Shown in pieces: positions 19,970 through 29,388 of a stretch of 64,000 bases of DNA (its first letter is position 1; each line of letters opens with the position of its first letter). Under the pieces are notes generated by a model. It made no database searches. It was not told the origin of the DNA and saw only the letters and a program-made list of their open reading frames with translations. Origin of the DNA: CAWBBA01 sp963741625 (GTDB lineage: Bacteria; Desulfobacterota; Desulfomonilia; Desulfomonilales; Desulfomonilaceae); contig CAVUIT010000014.1 of the NCBI GenBank assembly GCA_963741625.1, forward strand, positions 124,001 to 188,000, written 5' to 3'. Position numbers and translations under genes: made by a program.

Positions 19970-21113
19970 TCAAACCTTCTCAAATGCCCGTTCCAGATCG
20001 AAAATCTGATCATCAATGTGTTCGATCCCCACCGAAATTCTAATCATGTTGCGTGTGATGCCCATGAGACCCACGGAATTCTTCCGGCATGGAAGCGTGA
20101 GTCATCGACCAGGGATGCTCGATCAGTGACTCCACACCGCCCAGGGATTCCGCCAGCGTGAACAGCTTGACCGCTCCAAGTAAGCGAAACGCCTCCGCCT
20201 CCCCTCCCCTGACGCAAAAGGAGAAGGTGCCGCCGAAACCGGTCATTTGTTGCTTAGCGAGTTTGTGCTGCGGGTGGCTTTCCAGACCGGGATGCAGCAC
20301 GCGCTCCACTTTGGGATGGTTCTCCAGCCAACGTGCTAACTCCAGTGCATTACGGTTGTGGGCTTCCATACGAACTGCAAGGGTCTTCACCCCGCGCAAG
20401 ACGAGAAAGCAGTCCAGTGGCCCAGCGCACGTGCCCATAGCGTTCTGGAGGAACTTGATCTTTTCAGCCAATGCCGCGTCTTTGACTATGACCGCGCCGC
20501 CTACGACATCGGAATGGCCGTTGATGTACTTGGTCGTCGAGTGCACGACCACGTCGATGCCCAGTTCAAGCGGGCGCTGAAAATAGGGTGAGAGAAAAGT
20601 GTTGTCACAAATAGTCACTATCTTGTGCTCGTGCGCGATGTCGGCTATTTCCCTCAGGTCCAGGATGTTCATGAGAGGATTAGTTGGAGTTTCGGTCCAC
20701 ACGGCCTTGGTGCTGGGACGAATCGCCTTACGCAGCAAATCCGGCTCACGCAGGTTCACAAACTCGACATCGACGCCGTGCCTTTGCGTGACATTCACCA
20801 ATAAGCGGTAGGTTCCCCCATAAAGGTCGTCATGGACGATCAAGTGGTCGCCTGGGCCGAACATCTCAAGTATGGTTGTTTCCGCAGCCATTCCTGTGGC
20901 GAAAACGAATCCGTCCGTGCCGCCTTCCAGAGCCGCAAGACAGTCCTCCAGGGCTTTACGGGTGGGGTTGCCGCTCCGTGAGTAGTCGAACTCCCCTGGT
21001 TGATTGACATCTTTGAAGGCGAAGGTCGAAGTCTGATAGATCGGTGTCATCACAGCGCCGTACGTGGGGTCCTTCCCCTGTCCCGCATGAATGGCTAATG
21101 TTTCAAAACGCAT
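19970..21113 (-). CDS. Cystathionine gamma-synthase / O-acylhomoserine sulfhydrylase family PLP enzyme, frameshifted near 20085
   Basis: Cys/Met-metabolism PLP-dependent enzyme. Visible motifs: YSRSGNPTRKALEDCLAALE, FATGMAA, DNTFLSPY and the PLP lysine in VVVHSTTKYINGHSDVVGG. The frame stops early at 20040. Shifting by one base near 20085 restores GITRNMIRISVGIEHIDD and an end at 19970, giving about 380 residues, normal for the family. It is the last gene of the cysK/moeB operon and acts in transsulfuration or direct sulfhydrylation; the sequence alone does not separate MetB, MetC and MetY-like roles. Confidence 0.88.
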
Positions 21114-21154
21114 GCTTTCTCCTTTGCAACAACCCTCAAGTCTCGTGGCCCATT

Positions 21155-22123
21155 TCAGGCTTGAATACCTTCAAACAAAACCGTCGAGAAATAACGTTCT
21201 CCCGCGTCCGGAAGGACGGTGACTATCAGTTTGTCCTTGTTCTCCGGCCGCGCGGCTACTCGGACGGCAACCGCCGCTGCCGCGCCACTCGAAATGCCGC
21301 AGGTGATTCCTTCTTCGCGGTGCAGGCGCAGAGCCATTTCAATGGCTTCATCATTCGAGACCGTTGCGATTTCATCCACAAGGTCTAGATCCAGAATATC
21401 AGGTTTGAAGCCCGCGCCGATACCCTGAATTTTGTGAGGACCTGGCTTTGGTTCCTCACCGTTTCGGATCATCGTCAACACTGGGGAATGAATGGGCTCA
21501 ACGGCAATCGACCAGATATTCTTCTTTTTTTCATTCTTGATAAACCGGCACACACCGGTGATGGTACCGCCCGTGCCAACACCGGATACCAGAATGTCCA
21601 CCTTTCCGTCCGTGTCGTCCCAAATCTCCGGGCCCGTTGTCTTGAAGTGGATTTCAGGATTTGCGGGGTTCTTGAACTGCTGCGGCATGAAATATTTTTC
21701 AGGGTCACCGGCCAGGATCTCCTCCGCCTTGGCAATAGCACCCGGCATCCCCTTGGCGCCCTCCGTCAGAACAAGATCAGCCCCAAACATTCTCAACATC
21801 TTCCGACGCTCCAAGGACATGGTCTCAGGCATGGTCAATAGAAGAGGATAATTACGAGCCGCGCAAACGAAGGCCAAAGATATGCCTGTATTGCCGCTTG
21901 TGGGCTCCAAGACGGTTATGCGGTTTGAGCCCGGTGTCAGTTTCCCTTCCTTTTCCGCTGCCCAGATCATCGCAGCGCCAATGCGGCATTTCACTGAGTA
22001 CGCCGGATTGCGCCCCTCAATCTTTGCGAGGACTGTCCCCGGAAGTCCCGCTGCCACCCTGTTCAACCGTATCAGCGGTGTCCCGCCGATGCTGTAGCTA
22101 TTGTCGGCATAAATTCTTTCCAT
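21155..22123 (-). CDS. cysK: Cysteine synthase (O-acetylserine sulfhydrylase)
   Basis: 322 residues with AGAGGAG before the ATG. PLP lysine in NPAYSVKCRIGAAMI, substrate loop EPTSGNTGISLAF, phosphate-binding SGVGTGGTITGV, and C-terminal GISSGAAAAVAV. It condenses O-acetylserine with sulfide to give cysteine. It is 41 bp upstream of the metB-like gene on the same strand and belongs to the Rrf2-linked sulfur operon. Confidence 0.93.
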   Translation of the reverse strand: MERIYADNSYSIGGTPLIRLNRVAAGLPGTVLAKIEGRNPAYSVKCRIGAAMIWAAEKEGKLTPGSNRITVLEPTSGNTGISLAFVCAARNYPLLLTMPETMSLERRKMLRMFGADLVLTEGAKGMPGAIAKAEEILAGDPEKYFMPQQFKNPANPEIHFKTTGPEIWDDTDGKVDILVSGVGTGGTITGVCRFIKNEKKKNIWSIAVEPIHSPVLTMIRNGEEPKPGPHKIQGIGAGFKPDILDLDLVDEIATVSNDEAIEMALRLHREEGITCGISSGAAAAVAVRVAARPENKDKLIVTVLPDAGERYFSTVLFEGIQA

Positions 22124-22229
22124 TGCTTTTTCTCCTCTGGAAAAACTTGACTGTTGCTGGAACTGACCTCAAAACATGTGATCTTTGTCGAGTGCTTGGA
22201 AAGCCTCAAATCTGGCCACAGCACATGGA

Positions 22230-23114
22230 TTATCGGCCGGTTCCGACACATGTTCTGCTGGCTTCGAGCCCTTCGCGCTCCAAAAACGAACCAATTCCAT
22301 GGCATCCCTCAAAGTAAACCGAGTCCTCTTCCACGGAATCGGTACTGATTGACAACTCGCCGCACAGCTCACAATCAGGGTCCCGGACTCGTTCCCCCTC
22401 GACAAATCGACAACGAAGCCCATCGTATGCGAGAAAGCGGTGGGCCATACCACGATCATGCCCCAGGAACAACTTCACTGTTTCCACCGCGGCGAGGCTT
22501 CCCATGACTCCTACAACTCCGCCGAGAATCCCGGCCTGCCGGCACGTAGCCATTCTATGATCCGGCCGTGGTTCAGGAATGAGGCACCGATAGCAGGAGT
22601 TCCCGGGGCTGGGAATCACTACCAGAAGTTGTCCATGGAATCCCAGTGCTGAAGCCGAAATTAGCGGAACCCCCTCGATCCAACAACAATCGGCTACGAG
22701 AAATCGCGTGCAAAAATTATCGCTTCCATCAATCACCGCATCGTAATCCTTCAAGATCTCACGGAGCTTCATGGCGTGGCCGAGTCGCGTGTGATAGGTG
22801 TCCACGACGCAATATGGATTCAGAGCGGAAATAGCCTCTTTGGCGCTCTCCACCTTAACGCTGTCCATATCGTGCGTCCGGAAGAGGACCTGTCGCTGTA
22901 GATTTGAAAGCTCAACCGTGTCGCTGTCGACAAGTCCTATTCGTCCTACACCGGCTGCTGCCAGATATAGAGCCGAGGCGGAACCGATGCCGCCCACTCC
23001 GACCAGGAGCACGCTCGACGATCTCAGCCGTTGTTGTCCGTGCCAACCCACCTCCGGCAGGATGGCGTTGCGCGAATAACGCAGAACTTCATCTTTGGAA
23101 AAGCCAAGGTTCAT
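22230..23114 (-). CDS. MoeB/ThiF/HesA-family adenylyltransferase
   Basis: 294 residues. The ATG has GGAGGGAC upstream. E1-like fold: GVGGIGSASALYLAAAGVG (ATP loop), DSDTVELSNLQRQVLF, DGSDNF, and paired zinc cysteines CYRC and CELC. The family adenylates the C-terminal Gly-Gly of a small sulfur-carrier protein. Its place beside cysK suggests a sulfur carrier in cysteine synthesis, but no ThiS/MoaD-like gene is adjacent. The C-terminal 40 residues after CELC look atypical. Confidence 0.85.
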   Translation of the reverse strand: MNLGFSKDEVLRYSRNAILPEVGWHGQQRLRSSSVLLVGVGGIGSASALYLAAAGVGRIGLVDSDTVELSNLQRQVLFRTHDMDSVKVESAKEAISALNPYCVVDTYHTRLGHAMKLREILKDYDAVIDGSDNFCTRFLVADCCWIEGVPLISASALGFHGQLLVVIPSPGNSCYRCLIPEPRPDHRMATCRQAGILGGVVGVMGSLAAVETVKLFLGHDRGMAHRFLAYDGLRCRFVEGERVRDPDCELCGELSISTDSVEEDSVYFEGCHGIGSFLEREGLEASRTCVGTGR

Positions 23115-23180
23115 CGGATGTCCCTCCGTTCAAGGATGTATTAGCCGCCACCGAACGGCTCTTGTCACCCAACTATCTCC

Positions 23181-23200
23181 ATCGACATGGTAGACATTTA
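23181..23200. promoter_or_regulatory. Putative Rrf2 operator upstream of moeB-like gene
   Basis: The sequence ATCGACATGGTAGACATTTA matches the one at 23762-23781 at 17 of 20 positions. It lies about 70 bp before the moeB-like start, between that gene and rrf2. A sequence shared only by these two upstream regions is a good operator candidate for the Rrf2 protein. Confidence 0.5.
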
Positions 23201-23284
23201 CAGCCAAAAAAACTGTTCCTCCCGCTGCCAAGGTCTGGCTCTCGGCTCAGACAACACTGAAGACCGGCTTGTGCCACCGTGGGG

Positions 23285-23734
23285 TCAAATCGAATAGTCC
23301 GCGCCGCGTTCTCGGCAGTTATTGGCCTCCTCCGCCACAAGTTCTTCGAAGGTCGTTCCGTCGTAAACCTCTTCAAGCGCCGTCTCGGCTCGTTTCCACA
23401 GGGAACGGAAAGCACAGTGCCCGTACATGGAACAAGGCACCTTCTTTCCATCCACCATGCACTCGACGGGCGAGAGGGGACCTTCGACAAATCTCAAAAC
23501 CTGGCCAACTGTCAGTTCTTTGGCTGGACGAACCAGCAGATAGCCACCCTCCTTGCCCCGCACCGACTCGACAAACCCTCCGCCCTTCAAATGATTCAAG
23601 ATATTTTCGAGGAACCTTTGGGGGATTGCCTGAGCTTCTGCTATTTCACTGATCTTGGTCGCGCCTCTTCCCTGCCGTTTTGCCAGTTCAAAGACAGCCC
23701 GTACTGCATATTGAGTTTTTTGGGAGATTGGCAT
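23285..23734 (-). CDS. Rrf2-family transcriptional regulator (IscR/CymR type)
   Basis: 149 residues. Winged-helix N-terminus (QKTQYAVRAVFELAKRQG, IPQRFLENILNHLKGGGFVESVRGKEGGYLL). Three cysteines, VECMVDGKKVPCSMYGHC, resemble the Fe-S ligands of IscR but with an eight-residue first gap. As it precedes moeB-cysK-metB, it probably senses cysteine or Fe-S status and controls these genes. The promoter just upstream overlaps an operator-like inverted repeat. Confidence 0.9.
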   Translation of the reverse strand: MPISQKTQYAVRAVFELAKRQGRGATKISEIAEAQAIPQRFLENILNHLKGGGFVESVRGKEGGYLLVRPAKELTVGQVLRFVEGPLSPVECMVDGKKVPCSMYGHCAFRSLWKRAETALEEVYDGTTFEELVAEEANNCRERGADYSI

Positions 23735-23761
23735 GTGATGGGTTCTAATATTAGTTTGTCT

Positions 23762-23805
23762 ATCGACTTAGTAGACATTAAACACGAGCTCTTATGTCTT
23801 GTCAA
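23762..23805 (-). promoter_or_regulatory. rrf2 promoter with overlapping operator
   Basis: On the minus strand TTGACA (23805-23800) is followed after 17 bases by TTTAAT (23782-23777). Just after and overlapping the -10 is the inverted repeat GTCTA-N9-TAGAC, within the sequence shared with 23181-23200. This suggests autorepression of rrf2. Confidence 0.6.
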
Positions 23806-23993
23806 GATTTTTTCAGATTCCTCAATCGTCACCAGCCAGCGTCCCGGTGACAAACCGCAGAGCTACCCATGCCGGTCCTTCCTGAATTGAAGCACGCAAA
23901 CCGCGGATGAGTCCAAAAAGCTCCTTGACTATTCTGGTCAAATAGATTAAGTAATAAATTCATGGAGTTGATCTTCAGTTACAAACGGTGAAC

Positions 23994-24668
23994 ATGACCG
24001 GAACCGATACCAAGGATGACGCAAGCCAATTTAGCTGCCCGTATTCGGCTGGAGCAGAATTCGACCATGTTTTGAAAAAAGCCGAAGCTCTTTTGCAACG
24101 CGCGGACTTGGAAGAGGCACTGGATTTGCTCACGGGTGTAGAAAAGAGATATGTGCGCGGTGCGAAACTGTTCGATCTGCTTGGCGACGCGCTGCTACGA
24201 CGTGGCAACATCGAGGAAGGGCTCAGATACAAAACCCTTCATGAAGTGTTGAAGGGGACCTTCAAGATAGCAACCGACGAAGCCGTTTGCAGCTCCGGTC
24301 GTGCTCGGAGGATGGCGGATTCGGACTATGCCTCGGGCTTGGACGTCCGACCACCAGAGCAGGAGGTTTGCGCCCCTACGGGTGAAGGGAACCTTGCCCC
24401 GTGCGGGATCCCGGAAAAGAGACTCAAGACGGGGGATTTTATACCGGTAACTGCGGCAATGGGGCATGAGTTCATACGTCAAGGGCATTTCGATCGCGCT
24501 TTGGAGATTTTCACCCTTCTTGCAGCCAGGCACCCTGAGGACCAGTCATTACAAGAGGCTAAGGAAGAGGCTCGTAAGAAAGGCCGCCAGAATCTGGTTT
24601 TAGAAGTCCTTCAGCGTTGGCTCGGGAACATCGAGCGAATGAAATCCAGCCACCCGTCAGAAGCATGA
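23994..24668 (+). CDS. TPR-like hypothetical protein
   Basis: 224 residues from ATG 23994; a GTG at 23988 is equally possible, as neither has a strong ribosome-binding site. Helical repeat pairs resembling tetratricopeptides are seen at about 25-75 (DHVLKKAEALLQRADLEEAL) and 155-200 (GHEFIRQGHFDRALEIFTLL), with a polar linker containing several Cys. Its stop overlaps the start of the peptidase gene (ATGA). Function unknown. Confidence 0.7.
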   Translation: MTGTDTKDDASQFSCPYSAGAEFDHVLKKAEALLQRADLEEALDLLTGVEKRYVRGAKLFDLLGDALLRRGNIEEGLRYKTLHEVLKGTFKIATDEAVCSSGRARRMADSDYASGLDVRPPEQEVCAPTGEGNLAPCGIPEKRLKTGDFIPVTAAMGHEFIRQGHFDRALEIFTLLAARHPEDQSLQEAKEEARKKGRQNLVLEVLQRWLGNIERMKSSHPSEA

Positions 24669-25750
24669 ATTCTAAATTGCTTTCGCTTCACGAGCGCCTG
24701 CCAAGACTGGGGGTGGACGCACTCCTATTTAATACGTCCGAAATCGTGTCCTCCACCAACTTGCGCTACCTGAGCGGCTTCTCGGGTTCGGACGCTGCTA
24801 TGCTGGTAACTAGGACCGAACGCCACCTCTTCACCGACGGAAGGTACAAGACACAGGCTCGGCAGGAGGCTCGAGGATTTCGCGTTCATGTGGTTCGCAA
24901 CAAGCTCGACTCGTTGACCCGCGCAATCAGCAGCGCTCGGGTACGCACAATCGGGGTTGAGTCCTCGCGTGTCACTTACGAATTTGTGGCCCAGTTGAAG
25001 GGCAGGCTTCCGGAACTGGGGGTCATCCTCCTAAAACGCAACTTCGTGGAGGGCCTTCGCATCCGCAAAACGACCGAGGAAAAGGAAAAGATCGGAGAGG
25101 CCGCAGCGATTGCGTCTACGGCGTGTCGCAAAGTAGTCGACGGAGGGTTAGTGGGCAAGAGGGAGACCGAAGTCGCCGGCGAGCTGGAAGCCCTTTTCCG
25201 GAACGCAGGCGCCGAGGGTATCGCCTTCGACACGATAGTAGCGTCCGGAGCGCGCAGCGCATTGCCGCACGGGAAGGCATCAGAGCGGGTCATTGGACCG
25301 CAACAGTTGGTAGTAATTGACTTCGGGTGCCGATTCGAAGGCTATAACTGCGACGAGACAGTGACTTGCTTTACTGGTTCCCCTTCGCCGGAACAGGTCA
25401 AGATTCACCAGGCGGTATATGATGCCCACATGAAGGCACTGGATGCCGCCAAAGTCGGCGTGCGGGCCCGTGCACTGGATGCTGTGGCCAGAAAGTCCAT
25501 CGAGGAGGCGGGTTACGGCAAGTACTTCCTTCACGGTCTAGGGCACGGCGTCGGAATGGAGATCCACGAACCCCCTTACCTGTCCCCCCGAGGCAGAGGA
25601 GTTCTCGAAGAGGGAATGGTTTTCACCATCGAGCCGGGAATCTATGTTGAGGGCATAGGGGGGGTCCGTTTGGAGAGTCTCGTATTTTTGAAACGAACGG
25701 GGCCTGAAATGCTTTCTCAGATGCCCAAAGACCTGATTCTCTGCAGCTGA
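24665..25750 (+). CDS. M24-family aminopeptidase (Xaa-Pro type)
   Basis: I chose ATG 24665, in ATGA overlap with the preceding TPR gene. 361 residues. N-terminal creatinase-like domain (LRYLSGFSGSDAAMLV, LFTDGRYKTQA) and C-terminal pita-bread fold with the metal ligands in VVIDFGCRFEGYNCDETVT, HGLGHGVGMEIHEPPYL and FTIEPGIY. It hydrolyses X-Pro N-termini with two divalent metals. EF-P follows downstream, as in many bacteria. Confidence 0.93.
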   Translation: MNSKLLSLHERLPRLGVDALLFNTSEIVSSTNLRYLSGFSGSDAAMLVTRTERHLFTDGRYKTQARQEARGFRVHVVRNKLDSLTRAISSARVRTIGVESSRVTYEFVAQLKGRLPELGVILLKRNFVEGLRIRKTTEEKEKIGEAAAIASTACRKVVDGGLVGKRETEVAGELEALFRNAGAEGIAFDTIVASGARSALPHGKASERVIGPQQLVVIDFGCRFEGYNCDETVTCFTGSPSPEQVKIHQAVYDAHMKALDAAKVGVRARALDAVARKSIEEAGYGKYFLHGLGHGVGMEIHEPPYLSPRGRGVLEEGMVFTIEPGIYVEGIGGVRLESLVFLKRTGPEMLSQMPKDLILCS

Positions 25751-25814
25751 ACGCGTCTGGATCTATCGAAACTCTTAAGGAATTCGGCTGTCCAAATCCG
25801 AAGAATTCAGAGCG

Positions 25815-25843
25815 GTAGGGGCGGATTTCAAACCCGCCCCTAC
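25815..25843. repeat. GC hairpin repeat (GTAGGGGCGG family)
   Basis: Arms GTAGGGGCGG and CCGCCCCTAC flank a short AT-rich loop in the gap between the peptidase and EF-P genes. A related but imperfect copy lies near 28528-28555. It is one of several intergenic palindrome families in this window. Confidence 0.55.
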
Positions 25844-25909
25844 TCCGACGGATTATTCGGCCATGACTTTGGCAGCCAGTATAATCATTTTTTCAATAGG
25901 GGAGGACCT

Positions 25910-26470
25910 ATGTATTCGACTCCTGATTTCAGGAAGGGCCTCAAGATTGAGCTAAATGGAGAGCCCTTCACCATAGTCGAGTTTCAACACGTAAAGCCGG
26001 GAAAGGGTGGAGCGTTTGTCAGGACGACTTTAAAGAGTCTGATCAGCGGAAACGTCATAGACCGAACATTTCGGTCAGGTGAGAAAATTGACAAGCCCGA
26101 CTTAGAGGAAAAGGAAATGCAATACCTCTACGAGAGCGAGGGCGAGTTCCATTTTATGGATAGCGAAACCTATGAACAATCGTTTCTCACCGCCGAGCAA
26201 TTAGGTGACGCGCGAAATTACCTTCAAGAGAATGTGACCGTTACCGTACTTTTCCACAACGGAAAGCCGATCGGCGTTGAAGTGCCGATTTTCGTGGAAC
26301 TGACCGTGAGTTCCACTGAACCGGGGATCAAGGGCGACACAGCGGGGGGAGCGAGCAAACCTGCGACGCTTGAGACAGGAATGACGGTGCAGGTACCGCT
26401 TTTCGTAAATGAAGGCGATGTATTGAAGATCGACACGCGCACGGGAAAGTACATGGAGCGAGTGCGATAA
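25910..26470 (+). CDS. efp: Translation elongation factor P
   Basis: 186 residues with GGGGAGGACCT before the ATG. KOW-like N-terminal domain with VKPGKGGAFVRTTLKS; Lys32 in PGKGG is the position lysylated by EpmA where that enzyme exists. The rest matches the two OB domains (YLYESEGEFHFMDSETYEQ, GVEVPIFVELTV). EF-P rescues ribosomes stalled at polyproline. Length is normal. Confidence 0.96.
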   Translation: MYSTPDFRKGLKIELNGEPFTIVEFQHVKPGKGGAFVRTTLKSLISGNVIDRTFRSGEKIDKPDLEEKEMQYLYESEGEFHFMDSETYEQSFLTAEQLGDARNYLQENVTVTVLFHNGKPIGVEVPIFVELTVSSTEPGIKGDTAGGASKPATLETGMTVQVPLFVNEGDVLKIDTRTGKYMERVR

Positions 26471-26618
26471 TCAGGCCCTTTGCAGGCACCCAGGACCGAT
26501 TCCCAACCACTGTGTCCTACGAACTGAATCCGGCGACATCCCGCTACTAGGGATACGGGTCGGGTTCAATTCGCGGGTCATACGGACCAAATAGCCCCGT
26601 TCAAAAAAGGATGGATTG

Positions 26619-28350
26619 ATGGACACCTTGGGCCTTGTGGTTCACGACGAACAGACTTTTCTCACCAAAGTCGTAAACACCGGCATGGAACAGGGGATTT
26701 TTACCCGCGACAGAGCGGACGAGATCATCAGGATTTCCGTTGCCATGGCCAACAAATATGTCCTCCAGAAGGAGGTGGATTTTCGGTCCACCGAAGAGTT
26801 GGCCAGGGTCCAGGAAACCGTCTTGAAGTTGATAGGGGTGGGACTGGAGATCAAGAGCAAGGGCGAGATAGAAACCGGCATACAGTTGCTGATGGGGGCA
26901 TCGCCAGTGGACCTGTTCCGTCTGGCCTACACCCGCATTGAAAGGCTTCGCCACAGTTGGCGATTGCTTCTCCGGGAGCACCGGATCGAGATCCTGGTGA
27001 ATGCAGACGAATATGAATGCTTAGCCGATATCACTTGCCAGCGCCTTTCCGAAATGAGCATTTTTTCGGAATCGGAACTCAATACTATCAGTTCCCTTAC
27101 TCTCGATGACGAGCTATTTGCCACTCTCGGGCTGGTTGAATACTATGAGGCTGAGCTGGAACGGTACGAGTTTATCCTGCGACTCAAGAAGATTCTGCCC
27201 TTCAGCATGCTCAATCGGTCACCTTCCGTTCGAGCCGATAATCTTGCCGAAACCGATGCCATAAGAAACGCTCTCATAAACACCCTGATTATTTCCGGTT
27301 ATGCCGAATCCGACGACCCCGTCGCAATAACAATGCGGGATGTGCGCTACTTCCTTGAAGCATTGGATCCTACGGACACGGTTGACCTTTTTCCAGAGGT
27401 TGTGGAGAACGCGATCTTGGATGTCATCCACGAGTTAGGCGAAGAGCTTGATGAGCAGGAAGGTTCGCTTTTGGCCAGGGAAATTATCAATTCTGCGCAC
27501 CAACTTCTGGAGACTATCATTCATGAATGGGATACGGTGAATTCCCAGTCGGAGAGTGTGTTTTTCAAGAGGTGGTCCAGACTTGTCATCTTGTCGGATG
27601 TGCCGGACCCAATCAACCGGTTGCTCTCTTCGGATGAGATGTTGGACGAATTCGATTTTGAGATGCTGCTGAATCAACTCTTGAGCCTTACCGGAACAGA
27701 TGCCCTCAAGCTGATAGAAAAGTTGCCGTGGAACCGAATGACGCCGGAGCAAGTCATAGGGCTGTTTCATCAGGCCCATCCCTTTCAGCGAGCCTTTGCG
27801 GAGAAAATTTCTTTGATGGGGTTCAGTGCCTCTGGAATTGCTCGAACTGCTAGAAGAGGTAGATTCGGAGGTTTTCAAGAAGTTGACGCCTGTCCTGGAG
27901 AAGTTCATGCGCGAGACATACTTTTCCTTGGAGGACCTGGAGACCCTGGCCGCCCTACCCCACTCAGAGGCATCTAGTCTCCTTCGGATGGCAAACCCGC
28001 CGGCAGAATATGATGCCAAACAGGTACTGGAAGAGTTCAGGGATGCTTCGGACAAGATTCGTCAGGTCCTTATTCACTCCTGTTTGCGGGCCGATTTCTT
28101 TCCACAGCTCGTGGAGTTGGCGTGGTCTATTGACGCTAACTTAGTGAAACGTGAAGTAAAAACCATTCCGGCATCCCAGATCGGTCCATTTCTCCTTGCG
28201 GCGAGCGGTCACGAGCCAAAATTTGCAAGCAAGCCGGGGAGCGAGGAAAGCACGCTTCAGTTTGAGTCAAAAGACTTGAACGGCCTGTACAGGTCCCTTC
28301 CTGCTACCAAGAAAAAGGCAGCCGTGAAGTTTTTCACCAAGGAATCGTGA
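26619..28350 (+). CDS. Large helical protein of unknown function, frameshifted near 27822
   Basis: ATG 26619 has AAGG eight bases upstream; a TTG at 26616 is possible. The first frame runs about 400 good residues, then turns into Gly/Arg-rich nonsense. The continuation VPLELLELLEEVDSEVFKKL is read in another frame to 28350. Reconstructed length is about 576 residues, almost wholly alpha-helical and acidic, with no signal peptide or membrane helix. It resembles the large hypothetical proteins (DUF6178-type) seen in Desulfobacterota, but I cannot confirm that. No catalytic motif is visible. Confidence 0.6.
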
Positions 28351-28415
28351 GACATCCGCGACGGATACATCTATATCGACTGCCGAAAGGTTTGCCAATT
28401 TCAGGGGATGACGCC

Positions 28416-28440
28416 GTCACCCCGGACTTGATCCGGGGTC
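28416..28440. repeat. CCCCGGACTTGATCCGGGG-type palindromic repeat
   Basis: A 25-base self-complementary unit, near-identical in inverted orientation to 56033-56057. It lies in a 260-bp gap full of other GC palindromes (28440-28560). Units of this kind are widely dispersed in proteobacterial genomes. Confidence 0.6.
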
Positions 28441-28611
28441 TGTAGGGGCAGACCCATGTGTCTGCCCTGGGCGGACGCACAGGTCCGCCTCTGCAATGGA
28501 TGCCCGCGTGCGCTGGAATGACAAGTGCGGTAGGGCCGGGTTTGAAACCCGCCCCTGCTGCCGGTCTCGTGCTGGTCAAACGGACACTAATTCATTCGAG
28601 GGCTATAACGG

Positions 28612-29253
28612 TCACTTTTCCCCAAGTTCTTTGAGGAAATCGGTATTAACAGGGTACCCGAGTCTCTTGGCTTCATTTACGTGCTTTCTGGCGCTCTCCG
28701 TTTCGCCCTTATGAAAAAGAGCTACCGCGAGATTATTGTGGGCCATGGCAAAACCAGGATGGATCTCCACAGCCCGCCCATTATGTTCGATGCTCTTGTC
28801 GATTTCGCCGAGTGACAAGTAGGCGTTCCCCAAGTTCAAATGAGCGACAGCGGAGTCAGGGTCTATATTGAGCGCATTGTGGAAACTTTGAACAGCCTGC
28901 TCCATCATACCCTTCTGCATGAAGGCTATGCCGATGTTGATACACCCCTGAATGAGGTCGGGCCTGTACTGGAGGGCTTTGAGACTCTCTTCAATGCACC
29001 CGTCATAATCCCCCTTCTGCAAAAGGATTCCTGCCACATTGATTCGGGCCTCCAATAGGCCCGGCTTCAGCTTGAGGGCCGTGCGGAATTCCAGGAGGCC
29101 GCGATCCCACTCGTCGCGTTGGACAAGCGCTAACCCTAAGTTGTAATGAGCGTTCGCGGAATCGGGCATTGAAGCTGCGGTCTGTTCTAATTTCCCAATG
29201 GAAACTTCGTCCCCCGCGGGGGTTCGCGAGTCGTCTGACGGTTTCTCCGACAT
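28612..29253 (-). CDS. Tetratricopeptide repeat protein
   Basis: I chose ATG 29253 because GGAGGAAC is directly upstream; longer frames have none. 213 residues with about five consecutive TPRs (ANAHYNLGLALVQRDEWDRG, INVAGILLQKGDYDGCIEES, INIGIAFMQKGMMEQAVQSF, LNLGNAYLSLGEIDKSIEHN, NNLAVALFHKGETESARKH). It has no signal peptide, so it is probably a cytosolic scaffold. It is divergent from the RDD-like gene at 29389. Confidence 0.88.
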   Translation of the reverse strand: MSEKPSDDSRTPAGDEVSIGKLEQTAASMPDSANAHYNLGLALVQRDEWDRGLLEFRTALKLKPGLLEARINVAGILLQKGDYDGCIEESLKALQYRPDLIQGCINIGIAFMQKGMMEQAVQSFHNALNIDPDSAVAHLNLGNAYLSLGEIDKSIEHNGRAVEIHPGFAMAHNNLAVALFHKGETESARKHVNEAKRLGYPVNTDFLKELGEK

Positions 29254-29388
29254 TGTTCCTCCATAACTTCGATAAGTGGTTATAAAAATATATGTTTCCG
29301 TACGGGGAGTCAAGACGCGAAAAATATGGTACCATGACGGCGCGTGGGCCGGCCGCATTGTTTTCTTCACAGGAGCCAAGGGTAGAGC

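Noticed and set aside
26510..26590. Possible tRNA near GGTTCAATTC
   Set aside because: The T-loop-like string has no matching acceptor or anticodon arms in the preceding 70 bases.
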